Source of the DNA: Histomonas meleagridis
Lineage: Eukaryota > Parabasalia > Tritrichomonadida > Dientamoebidae
Length of the DNA: 64,000 nucleotides
Direction of reading: 5' to 3'
Assembly: GCA_020186115.1 (NCBI GenBank)
Contig: WSYJ01000138.1
Location: 682,001-746,000 of the forward strand
The translations under genes and the position numbers were made by a program. Position 1 is the first letter of the stretch, and each line of letters starts with the position of its first letter. The notes under the pieces were generated by a model, which was not told the origin of the DNA, searched no databases, and saw nothing but the letters and a program-made list of their open reading frames with translations. Of the stretch, positions 51,399 through 60,612 are shown piece after piece.

Positions 51399-52512
51399 TT
51401 ATTGATGACCAAATTTGCAATTCATATCGTATGAAACTTTATCTTCTTCTTCTGACCAAGGACAGTATGTTCTCATGTTAGAAATAATTTCTTTAAATTC
51501 CTTTTCTAAACCTAAAAACCTTGAAATTGTACCTCCATTCATTTCAAGACAAAGCCGTAAACGGTCTCCAAAACCCAAACAAAGATTGTTAATTAATGAA
51601 ATGTCCAAATTGTCCCATGTCTGTTCCAAGATCAATTTCAACTTATCCAGATCTTTTGGGGACCTCTTGTAAATTATTTGCTTCATTATAGCCCAGAGCA
51701 ACTCGATTGGGTTTAGGTCAGGTGAGTTGGCCGGCCAATCATCTATTACATCGACACGATCCTCAAGCCACTCCATAGATTGTACTGAAGTATGGCACCG
51801 AGCCCCATCCTGAACATAAATCCAATCAAGCTTACATGGGTTTTGTTTATATCCTCAATAAAATTGGAAGCTTCCATGTTTTGTATATATTGTCCTGAGT
51901 CAATTAATTTATCTACAATTACTAATTCGCTCTTGTACCCAAATAATATCACACCATAGATCATTACAGATTTTGAAAATTTGGCCTTTTTTATAATTGT
52001 TTCTTCGACATACTCGCCTTTTCTCATCCACATCCATTCATAATCTTTTCCCGAGACAAATCGCGATTCATCAGAGAAAGCGATCTTGTCAAGATATGAT
52101 TTTTGTGTGAGTATCTTTTTGCAAATTCGATTCTTGCTTCTATTTGTTGAGGCGTTAAATCTTGTTCTATTTTACAAGGTCTATAACGAAATTTCATTTC
52201 GTTTCTGACCTTTGTAACAGATTGATGAAAAATCGATAAATGAAAACATTCTTCAATTTTATCCGCTAATTCTTTTGAATATAATGTTGGTTCAAGAAGG
52301 GTCTTTAATTCTATAAATTCTTTAATTTTATTTGTAATAACAACTGGTCTTCCTCTTTTTGTTGCATCAGGTACTTGACCAGTATTGGTGTATGCTTTAA
52401 TTGTACTGCTTATCCTGTTAGTACCTACATGAAGGGTATTTGCTATTGTTTGATAGTTGTGCCCTAATTTGTACATTTCTATTATTGACTGTTCTTTGTT
52501 CCACGGAGTCAT
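51399..52512 (-). pseudogene. Tc1-like DD34E transposase with two frameshifts
   Basis: ATG at 52512 (MTPWNKEQSIIEMY). N-terminal HTH (GHNYQTIANTLHVGTNRIS), GRPR-like GRPV, then the catalytic motifs SDESR, QDGARCH and SPDLNPIELLW. Aspartate to glutamate spacing is 34 residues, the Tc1 signature. Frame shifts near 52130 and near 51820 split it into three pieces, so it is inactive unless supplied in trans. Confidence 0.85.
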
Positions 52513-52611
52513 CTGATCTAAATTTACAAACGGTGTTTATTGAAAAAATTCAATATGTTCTCTCGAGCTCGGATTATTTGTACCAGTTTATTACGTGTAA
52601 AAATCTATCAT

Positions 52612-52719
52612 TTTTTCTCATAACGGTCGCCTATCGTTCGGAATTGAATACTTTATTTTATAAATTCAATTCGTTTTGATCGGCACGGGACGATACGCAT
52701 TTTTCTCATAACGGTCGCC
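52612..52719. repeat. 20-bp direct repeat flanking the right end of the element
   Basis: TTTTTCTCATAACGGTCGCC occurs at 52612-52631 and again at 52700-52719, where it overlaps the right terminal repeat. 88-bp period. May be a transposase-binding site pair, as in Tc elements with subterminal direct repeats. Confidence 0.7.
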
Positions 52720-52736
52720 AACTCAAAAAGTTAAGG
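52707..52736 (-). repeat. right terminal inverted repeat of the Tc1-like element
   Basis: 30 nt ending directly before a TA dinucleotide; counterpart of 50077-50107. Confidence 0.75.
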
Positions 52737-52763
52737 TACCTTAAATACAATTATAGGTAAACT

Positions 52764-53756
52764 TTATTGTATCAAATGAATTATTAATTCATTTGAGTTT
52801 AATTCAGATTGATAGAATAAGTCATCTGGAGACTTAATTTCTATTTCGTTAGATCTTCTTTTTAAAGCATTTATATCTTCATCAGATATTCCTTCGAAGC
52901 ACTGTTCTATGCTATGATTTGAAGTAATTATAAATTTAGAGCAACCATGGTACATTACAATTGAACTTCCTTCAATTTCACAAAGGAATGGATAACGATC
53001 TCCCCAAATTTTCATGTGTTGAATTAGATATTTTTCATCAGATGGGAAATCATCTAGTATCACAACTTTGTGATCACCGATAATGTAACCATCCCACCAT
53101 TTGTTAAATGCCTTTGGGTATACTAGATGTCCTGGTACCTTATGTGCCCATCTAGATTTTCCTATTCCAGGAAGTCCCCAAATCCGGTAGTTTATATTAA
53201 GCAACTCTCCTTGATATGTTCCACTATTTTGCATATTTCTTAACATATGTGCTCTTTTTACTGTTAATATTTGGTTACGATGAATGATCATTTCACGTGG
53301 GTATTTACTCTCCAATTCTTCAATATTCAATTCCTTGATATCATTCATCAACATTGCATAATATCTATCTTCTTCCAATCTTCTGCAACAATTTTTGCTT
53401 AATTCTCCAAATTCCCAATATTTATCTCCTTTTTTACAATATCTTATATTAACATCTTCAGCAGATCTTGAAGGTTCTAAATAAAATCCTCCTATTCCTA
53501 CTTTACTTATTAATGTATTTTTTATTGACTTCTTCTTTTCATGAAAATATATTTGCAAATGTTGAGTTCCTGTTGTTGGTGCCACTTCTTTACCAATAAT
53601 ACCATATTTACAATTTGTACTAATAAATAATTTGAAAGCTGAATATGATTCCTCTGTATAATTATTTACTGTTGCTTTAGGGTTGACTTCTGATACTCTT
53701 CTTTGCTGTTCCAAAGTTCTTCTTGCTTGTTGCGCCTCTACACTTCTTCTAGCCAT
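52764..53756 (-). CDS. CRESS-DNA-virus-type replication initiator protein (Rep)
   Basis: 330 residues from the ATG at 53756, uninterrupted. HUH endonuclease: motif I TVNN (29-32), motif II HLQ (66-68) and motif III YCKK with catalytic Tyr106 and Lys109. SF3 helicase: Walker A GLPGIGKS (194-201), Walker B VVILDD (231-236), motif C ITSN (277-280) and a following Arg-rich RRS. The arrangement is that of circular Rep-encoding ssDNA viruses and their endogenous copies, where Rep nicks the origin and drives rolling-circle replication. Related viruses have been linked to protists such as Entamoeba and Giardia. No capsid gene is beside it. It appears recently integrated or under selection, unlike its neighbours. 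Confidence 0.85.
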   Translation of the reverse strand: MARRSVEAQQARRTLEQQRRVSEVNPKATVNNYTEESYSAFKLFISTNCKYGIIGKEVAPTTGTQHLQIYFHEKKKSIKNTLISKVGIGGFYLEPSRSAEDVNIRYCKKGDKYWEFGELSKNCCRRLEEDRYYAMLMNDIKELNIEELESKYPREMIIHRNQILTVKRAHMLRNMQNSGTYQGELLNINYRIWGLPGIGKSRWAHKVPGHLVYPKAFNKWWDGYIIGDHKVVILDDFPSDEKYLIQHMKIWGDRYPFLCEIEGSSIVMYHGCSKFIITSNHSIEQCFEGISDEDINALKRRSNEIEIKSPDDLFYQSELNSNELIIHLIQ

Positions 53757-53817
53757 AATTAACAAATGGTTCTGCCAAATTTATTTATGCCACCACTTTT
53801 TCAAATAAAGTATTCAA

Positions 53818-53883
53818 TTGACATAATGTAATATTCAAAGATATTTCATATCATGTGTCAAAAGCAAGTTCCTAACTTGACAC
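53818..53883. promoter_or_regulatory. candidate Rep origin / iteron region
   Basis: Upstream of Rep lie TTGACA at 53818-53823, TGTCAA at 53856-53861 and TTGACA at 53877-53882, a small hairpin CAAGTT-CCT-AACTTG (53865-53879), and on the Rep strand a GAATATTAC nonamer (53836 down to 53828) that matches the CRESS origin consensus NANTATTAC. Such iterons and nonamers direct Rep in these viruses. The nonamer could occur by chance in A+T-rich DNA. Confidence 0.4.
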
Positions 53884-53916
53884 TTTGTGGGAATATTCAT
53901 TTTTATTTTTAGATCT

Positions 53917-54069
53917 ATGGAATATAAAGAATCTTTTGATAATTTTAACTTCAGTGATAATGATTTTAATGATTTCAATAATGTTTATCCTGAAACCTTA
54001 CGTTCGGAATACGAAGAAAAACCTTATCAAATAATTCTGTACCTTTCTAACGGTGATATTACAACATGA
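53917..54069 (+). CDS. small acidic ORF divergent from Rep
   Basis: 50 codons, MEYKESFDNFNFSDNDFNDF at the start, rich in Asn/Asp/Phe, ending NGDITT. It starts 160 bp from Rep in divergent orientation, the place a capsid gene would take in a circovirus-like genome, but it is far too short and acidic for a capsid. It may be the 5' stub of an interrupted gene. Confidence 0.35.
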   Translation: MEYKESFDNFNFSDNDFNDFNNVYPETLRSEYEEKPYQIILYLSNGDITT

Positions 54070-54281
54070 TTTCTTTCGTAAGTGAAAACAAATGATTTGT
54101 CATAACTATTTATCTGTAATGTACATATACCATTTGATTATGTATCAGATGTTTTTGATTGATTACTGTATACAACACTGTTTTTTTTCATTAATGCTCT
54201 AACTATATTTTCGATTTTTTCAAACTGTGAATTTGACATTTTTAATAAGATAAAAATGTATAAAAGGTAGGTATATAATGC

Positions 54282-54358
54282 GGTCGGGAATGATCACGAG
54301 GACCCTAGGGGCCCCGCCGGGGGCGGGGCCCCTAGGGTCCTCGTGATCATTCCCGACC
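54282..54358. repeat. 37-bp perfect inverted repeat, GC-rich hairpin with GGG loop
   Basis: Arms 54282-54318 and 54322-54358 are perfectly complementary with a 3-nt loop (54319-54321). The inner part is almost pure G+C (CCTAGGGGCCCCGCC), in sharp contrast to the surrounding A+T-rich DNA. Such hairpins occur at terminal or origin structures of small DNA replicons. It is too long and GC-rich for a eukaryotic transcription terminator. Confidence 0.95.
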
Positions 54359-54372
54359 TTAAGTTTTCACTG

Positions 54373-54407
54373 GGGGGATTGGAGGCCTCAGACCCCTCCA
54401 ATCCCCC
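54373..54407. repeat. 13-bp GC-rich inverted repeat with 9-nt loop
   Basis: GGGGGATTGGAGG (54373-54385) pairs with CCTCCAATCCCCC (54395-54407). It follows the longer hairpin by 14 bp, and a further GC-rich tail (GTGTGCTCGCTCCGC) follows. Confidence 0.9.
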
Positions 54408-54569
54408 GAGTGTGCTCGCTCCGCTAATCATAATGATTTTTGTGAGCCATACAATTCGTCTGAAAATTTGAATGCGCATTCAATTTTGAGAGAACTCGAA
54501 ACTTTTTGATAGGAACGATAGCACTTTTAGCACCACTTTTCGCATAAATATATCAAAAACCTCACATAA

Positions 54570-54881
54570 CCAACACGAATTGTCCCCGGTTATCTTTGGT
54601 CGGACATTTATCCTATTCAAAATCCTAGATATATAGTAGTACAACAATGTAAGTGTAAATTTATAGAATATTTAGTATTTGATGTTTCAATGCATGCTGA
54701 TTTCATTGAACGTGATCATTATGAAGATTATTTTTGTATTTATACGAATGAAAATAGAACTAAATATAAGAAATATGGATATAAAAGTAGAAAACCAAAT
54801 TTTAAAATATGGTTTAAAGAAATGAATGGTAAAGAAATTGAACCAGAATATTTTATGTTAGAATTATTATTAATTTATTAA
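54570..54881 (+). pseudogene. fragment of an unknown, possibly viral, gene
   Basis: A 103-codon frame opens after a stop at 54567-54569, with the first ATG at 54690. It contains NPRYIVVQQCKCKFIEYLVF and a Lys/Tyr-rich C-terminus (KYKKYGYKSRKPNFKIWFKE). Composition (A+T-rich codons, Ile/Lys/Asn/Tyr) matches the helicase-like fragment downstream, so they may come from the same element. Family not recognised. Confidence 0.35.
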
Positions 54882-55292
54882 ATAAAAATCATTTTTTATC
54901 GATGTTTAGTATTGAGAATGCTACGAAAGAATATTATTAAAATAAAATATTATTTATATATATTGTTTTGAAACTATTCCAAATCCCAGGCGTCCTTAAA
55001 GAACACCTGTGTTCCATTTGTCATAGTTTAGTTTCAAAAATTCATTATAATTTAATAAATTTTTCATTTTTTCGAATGATTTGACATGAATATTGCATGT
55101 TTCTTCGGTTACTGAAAGGTTAACTTTTTGTGATTTTGTAACCCTTGAATTTTTTATATATGTTTTGCATGAATTTTTATAATATATAAAATTTATAACG
55201 CAGTAATTGATTATACGATTACTTTTTACGATGCTGAACATTACAATAGAATTGACGTAAACTTACCGTCACCGCCAACACGTCAAGCAAAA
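54882..55292. other. no intact gene; possible 5' extension of the capsid-like frame
   Basis: From about 55180 the frame of the downstream protein is open without an ATG and looks coding (DYTITFYDAEHYNRIDVNLP). Upstream of that is an unassigned 81-codon minus-strand frame (54996-55241) that I do not consider real. Confidence 0.35.
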
Positions 55293-55949
55293 ATGATTGT
55301 AACATCGTTAACGATCAAATGTTCTATTGTTGTTATTGAGAAAGATGATTTTATACAGATTAACGGTAAAAAATACTATTTCAATAATGATTACACTGAC
55401 TTAAACTCACAAACGTTTATATTACTGTTGAATTCTTTAATTCAAGAATCAGGTGTTACGTCTGAAGTCGACGAAGCAGGAAGAATTGTATTTACTTCTT
55501 CAAATGCCTTTACAATAAATAATGCTTCATATAATATAATTCAAATTTCAGGGTTATACTCACAAATTTATCTTATACCATCAACATTTAATGGTACAGA
55601 TACATTTGATATATTCGCTGAATCAGTCGGAAATACTTTATCAACTCCAGTATTATATCTTTTGTCGAATGTTGGAAAAAGTTCTTATATAAATTTAAAC
55701 GAAACCATTAACATCTCAAAAATTGTTCTTATAATTAATAACTCTTTTTCGGCAGATTTTCCAATTATTGTATCAAACGCTGATTTTGAAATTAACATAA
55801 ATTCTAATGATTTGTCACATATTCAATTAACACTCGTTGACGCAAACCTTCACGAAGTACATTTACTGAATTCAATGTATATAACTATTTCTGTTCAAGG
55901 AATGCCAGATGAAGATTTATTTGTTGGTGAGATTCAAAATCAAAAATAA
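55293..55949 (+). CDS. beta-rich virion-like protein, probably 5'-truncated
   Basis: 218 residues from the ATG at 55293; the same frame is open and coding-like for about 35 codons upstream. Beta-rich with segments such as DDFIQINGKKYYFNNDYTDL, ASYNIIQISGLYSQIYLIPS and a C-terminal domain DLSHIQLTLVDANLHEVHLL..MYITISVQ. The C-terminal pattern resembles structural proteins of Polinton/Maverick-like and polinton-like DNA viruses, elements known in trichomonads. This is pattern recognition, not a proven homology. Confidence 0.4.
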   Translation: MIVTSLTIKCSIVVIEKDDFIQINGKKYYFNNDYTDLNSQTFILLLNSLIQESGVTSEVDEAGRIVFTSSNAFTINNASYNIIQISGLYSQIYLIPSTFNGTDTFDIFAESVGNTLSTPVLYLLSNVGKSSYINLNETINISKIVLIINNSFSADFPIIVSNADFEININSNDLSHIQLTLVDANLHEVHLLNSMYITISVQGMPDEDLFVGEIQNQK

Positions 55950-55957
55950 TTTTTATT

Positions 55958-56173
55958 TCATTTTTTTATTTTAGCTTTATCGGCAATTATTACTCTTCGT
56001 GCTTTAATGTGAATGCTAAAGGTTGCGTGTAAACTTTGAAGTTTAGAATAAACGGACCATGAATTATTTACGTCAAATATTGATGCAGGACTTTCTTTTA
56101 TTAAGTCATAAAAATCATCTTTTGAAATTCCATCAAACAGAACAATATCTGACAAAGTTCTTTTTATATCTTT
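55958..56173 (-). pseudogene. 3' coding fragment without ATG
   Basis: About 70 open codons after a stop near 56174-56176, with no ATG. It reads SDIVLFDGISKDDFYDLI and ends in ADKAKIKK, and looks like the end of a real gene convergent with the virion-like protein. Family unknown. Confidence 0.3.
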
Positions 56174-56389
56174 TTATATACTTTTTGTTGTTTGCACACA
56201 TATGATGACGTTAATATTAAAGTGTCTGAGTTTTTTGAGTAATCTTGACATCTCCGTTTCTTTTCATTCACCATATACCGAAGAATTTTCGCGATAAATA
56301 TTAATAGAATGGTATTCTTTTGGTGAACATCAACATGATTCAGTGACTACTGTAGATGATACATTAAAATATTATCAATATGTAGTTTT

Positions 56390-57264
56390 AATAAGAAATT
56401 TTATTCATTAATCAAAAAATTACCAGATAATATTAGAAATAAATATCTTAATATATATTCTGAAAATTCTATAGATTATATTATAAATATTAATAATAGT
56501 GATTATACATATGAAAATATCATAAGAAATCAATACGAAAAATATGATTATTATAAATTAATAAATGTGTCAAGAGGTGTCATTGGTATCGTTAAATCTA
56601 GGGTATATATCATAGAAATCAAAAATGAACAAATACATATTAGAGAATCATCTATCAAAAATATTCGTGAAGAATTTTCATTATACAAATTATCCAAAAA
56701 TAATACAAAAAATAACATTATATAATATATGAACATTCTAATTGGTTTTAAGATGAATGATGCAAAAATAATGATCAAATATAATAATGACGATAATATT
56801 ATTATTAATGTATTTCAAGGATTTAAATAAATCTGACAGTGATGATTTCACGATATTAGATTCATTATTAAATCATATAAAAATCATAGTATGTAATAAT
56901 GATCAAAAATATCATCATATCATGAAATGGTGGGCAAATATATTTCATAAAATAACTTTCAAAAATAGAACTATGCCAATTATCTATGGTGCTCGAGGTT
57001 CTGATAATTTTAGACGATATTCCATATAGATGGTGGAAAAACTCCAATAAAAAATCAGTTACTCCAAATAATATCCAAGCACTCCAACAGATGAATCCAG
57101 CAAACATAAAAAAAAATAAGCTTCGAATAATGATTGGTCATTTAATGGATGCATTGATGATGAGTTTGAGAAGTACTTTAGTAATGCAAACGGATCGAAT
57201 CGAAAGCACCGCCTCGGATGATAAACGGTCGTTTCAAAAACATGAAATCCGTTTTTCTTTTTAG
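56390..57264 (+). pseudogene. SF3/D5-like primase-helicase fragments
   Basis: Two or three frames carry consecutive pieces. The first (about 56390-56725) includes KKLPDNIRNKYLNIYSENS. The second (about 56787-57029) contains HHIMKWWANIFHKITFKNRT followed by MPIIYGARGS, which matches the approach to Walker A of D5-type SF3 helicases (KWLA.I.q.P..k....l.G.qGtGKs), but the GKS is degenerate. The third (to 57264) contains LDDIPYRWWKNSNKKSVT. This is a decayed replication protein of a DNA-virus-like or Maverick-like element. Distinct from the Rep at 53 kb. Confidence 0.5.
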
Positions 57265-58121
57265 TAAATATTTCCGATCTATCTATATGATGATAGTAAT
57301 ATATTTTAATGGTACGGCATTATTTTCAAAAAATCATTCTGAGTATCACATATTGGAGACCCAATTTCACATACAAATTTAAAAACAAATTTTTAAGTTC
57401 ACACTCGCTTAAAATCAACAAAGAATAAAATAATTTATGATCAAGAGAGATCTATGAGATGTTTTTGAAATATGGAATCATTGTGATTACATTTGATATG
57501 AGCAAAATTTCGAAAATCTGTCAAATCTGACAAAATCTTTAAAATTCGATAAATTTTGGATACAAGTATATAATTTTAAATAATATATAATATTCATTTC
57601 ATTAATTAATTTCCAAAATTCGAGAGCTTCCATCTGTAATTAAATAGGTCACTCGGTGTCAGATAGGTAAAAAATTGAAAACTTTTGTCACTTTTCATTC
57701 AATTAATATCAAAAATTTGGTCCACCCTTTTGAGGGTATAAAATTTAAATATCTTATCCTATAATTATTTATTCCTATTCCTTATTATAAAATAAAATAG
57801 TTGCCTATGTATGTAATAAATATATTTTTACTATGATGGTAACTCAATTCCGTATTTTTAAAAAAAATTAAAATATTAACGTTATCACGAGGACGTTTAT
57901 ACTGATATCATTATATAATAAAAATAATAATTTTTTTTCAAAAATATAATATTTATAAAATTTATTTTCACGTGCCATTATAATAATCAACTGTGCTTAT
58001 TTGTTGTCAATATTCAATGTTTTACATAATTTTTTGAATATGTAAAATTGGTGCAATTATGTCTGCATTAAAGATGTAGCATATCTTGAATATATATTCC
58101 TTCCAGCTTTACTGGAAAATC
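57265..58121. other. no gene seen
   Basis: About 860 bp of A+T-rich sequence, all frames closed. Confidence 0.45.
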
Positions 58122-60155
58122 TCATTTGTGATGCTTGCATTTGCCCCTTAATTGAAACATCATTTTTTTCGTGAACATGTGCTCACTTTTGAGTATAGAT
58201 ATATGTTCATTATATAATCTTTCACCTCCTTCAATTGGCAATTCATTTCGATTAAATGAATCATAATATGCAGAATCCCTTGGAAAACTCACTCCAGAAT
58301 TTATATAAATTTTTTTGGCTGTGAATATGCATGATTGGATTAACTCAGGATGCAAAGGAATACAATTTGACTCGACTTTGGCAGATGAAAACAACCTTTG
58401 TCTTAATTTTACGTAATAAAAATCTAACTTATTACATTTCGTTAAAACCATTTTTTATTGCATGGGTTGTTTGCTCTTTTCCGGACTCATACCTCAGAAG
58501 TGATAACAAATGTTCAGATGCAATGGTTCCTCGTTTAAAAACCAATTTGGCAAAATATATTAATTAAGATTTCGTGATGAATCTACAGTTACACGAGAAA
58601 CACCATCAAGATCTATTTTTTTTGGGAGTTATTTTCGTAATTTAATTATTCTTTTTTATTCACAGAAATCCTGGTTTTTGTGATTAATCTGGAACTGACC
58701 CTTTTCATGTGTGGGCAATCGTTTGTAAAAAATTTTTTGCTGATTGGTATATCAAATATATTCCCTTCATGATTTACAATATATTTTGACCATTCATCGA
58801 AAAAAGTAGCAAAATTACTTTCATATGATGGATAAGCATCTGTTCCAATTCCTATGACTTCTATATTATATTTATTTATAATACTGGGGATTGTTTCTAT
58901 CATTTTCAGAACATAGTCATCTGCCAATGAACTTGGACTTAGATAAATATGTGTTGGATAGGATTTGATATGAGATAATGGACATTCAGTAACAATAAAA
59001 ATAAAATTTGCGATATTCTTTCTCTGAAGCTGTAAGTTATATATTTTCGAGTACATCGACTAATCTCCACGAATATTTTCAAGTATATAAACTATTTTAC
59101 TGTCAATCACACCATCTATTGCAACTTTATGATCAATATATATATCTTCATCAAGTTTCATGGCATAGATTGATAATGTACACTTTAAATCATTATATTC
59201 ATACAAATTCCTCCAAAAATCTGAAATTCAATTTATATTTTCGACATTTTGAAACTCTTCAAAATGAGAAATTTTTTCATTTTGAAGCCAATTATAAATA
59301 GCAGATGCACTTGGCCCCTTCATATTAATTTGAAAAAAATTAATAACTTTTTGTCCAAAGTTATATCGTTATCGAAAAGTTTTTCAGTATTTCATCATAT
59401 TTTGGTTTACGACGTAAATTTAAATCTGATTCTTGTATTATATGTGATAATATCGGAGTAAATTCTTTTCGAATTTAATCTTTTTTCATTTATGTCTCTT
59501 GCCTTTTTTTTCTCATTTCTTCCATTTTTTCATTTTGTTTCTTTTGTTTGATAATTTCCTGGTTTGTTTTTTTGATATGAAATTTGATTTTGTGCCTCAT
59601 TTTCTTCAAATGTTTGATCATCAAAATTATTCGATAGCTCTTCTTGATAAGTAATATTATTGTGAAAATAATTACTATATATTTTATAATCATTTAATAT
59701 TGAATCCCATTTTTTCATCCTTTTTTAATTAGCTAAATCACTCTATAAATGATATAGATATGATGATATTGTATAGGGCCATTAAATAAACTTGAAAATA
59801 AAATAGAATCTTCGTATTCTGTCCGATTTGTTCGAGCAAACCATTCTCTTAATTTCTTTGATTTTGTTTTGGTTGATAAGAATTTTTTTGATTCTTCTTT
59901 GAGATAACAATACCAAATTCCTGATTGCATAAACCCAATTAGAGATAAAGCTTTTGGTAAATCAAAAATTAAACCTTGATCATATAGTTGAAATGCAAAA
60001 ATTAATGCAAATTCAAAAGTAACAGGAACGGAACAAAATTTGTCTTTGTTCCTTTTGAATATTACGAATCGTTGAGTTGGAGTAAAAGAAAATTCATTAA
60101 AATCGATCATGTGTATTTGCATTTCCAAAATTGGTTTTCTAACGAATTTATGCAC
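58122..60155 (-). pseudogene. decayed transposase-like gene in several fragments
   Basis: Consecutive minus-strand pieces in order: N-terminus 60155-59733 (MHKFVRKPILEMQIHMIDFN), a Lys/Gln-rich linker 59718-59490, a middle part 59400-59060 (FFQINMKGPSASAIYNWLQN), a part with GIGTDAYPSYESN and TNDCPHMKRVSSRL at 59056-58646, and a C-terminal part 58451-58122. The conserved Asp in GTDAYPSY and the NDCPHMKR block recall a multicopy DDE-like family of trichomonad genomes. At least four breaks. Assignment to transposase is tentative. Confidence 0.45.
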
Positions 60156-60612
60156 TTTTTTTCGAAATTTAATAGTTTATTATATCGTTCAATTTAAAAA
60201 CATATTACACTAAAAATATTCCAACGAAAAATTAATTTTATCTTAACATTTTTATTCAAAAAAAGATTAACTTTATACATTCTATATGATATTATATTAT
60301 GAACTAAATCTACAAGAAAAGGCCATCCTAGGCGGTCCTAATCGAATAATAGAAATTCTGGATCAAACACTCAATTAAGATCTTAATTTTTATTCAAAAG
60401 TTTTCATAATATATTGAATATTTATATTTAAAAAGTTGATAGATTTAAGCGATTACCCAACTTTTTTTTATGCACAAGATTTTTTGAATAATTTACTTAA
60501 TCTAACAGAAACAAAGACGAAGACAACATTTCTACAGACGGAATTGAAACATCTTAAAGGGATTCACCAGAAAATAATCAATTTTTCTAGCCCACCACTT
60601 CTTTTTTTAATC
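60156..60612. other. no gene seen; 5' flank of the HtrL-like gene
   Basis: The frame of the glycosyltransferase is open from 60418 but contains no ATG before 60613. The rest holds nothing recognised. Confidence 0.4.

Larger units (their letters stand above)
50077..52736. mobile_element. Tc1/mariner-like element, 2.66 kb, with 30-bp terminal inverted repeats
   Basis: Imperfect inverted repeats (CCTGACACTTTTTGAGTTGG at left; CCTTAACTTTTTGAGTTGG as the reverse complement at right, continuing to GACNGTTATG) are flanked on both sides by TA, at 50075-50076 and 52737-52738, the target-site signature of the superfamily. The right half holds the decayed transposase. The left 1.3 kb is non-coding, which is unusual since such elements are often about 1.3 kb in total. 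Confidence 0.75.

Noticed and set aside
53917..54069. Small ORF divergent from Rep as a viral capsid protein
   Set aside because: Only 50 residues and acidic, without the basic N-terminus or jelly-roll length of CRESS capsids.
54282..54358. Hairpin as a bacterial-type intrinsic terminator
   Set aside because: A 37-bp stem is far longer than such terminators, no U-tract follows, and the genome is eukaryotic.
54294..54479. 61-codon minus-strand ORF across the GC-rich hairpins
   Set aside because: Its Pro/Gly-rich translation simply reflects the inverted repeats; no ATG context or family.
54996..55241. 81-codon minus-strand ORF
   Set aside because: Antisense to the coding-like extension of the virion-like protein; composition not convincing.
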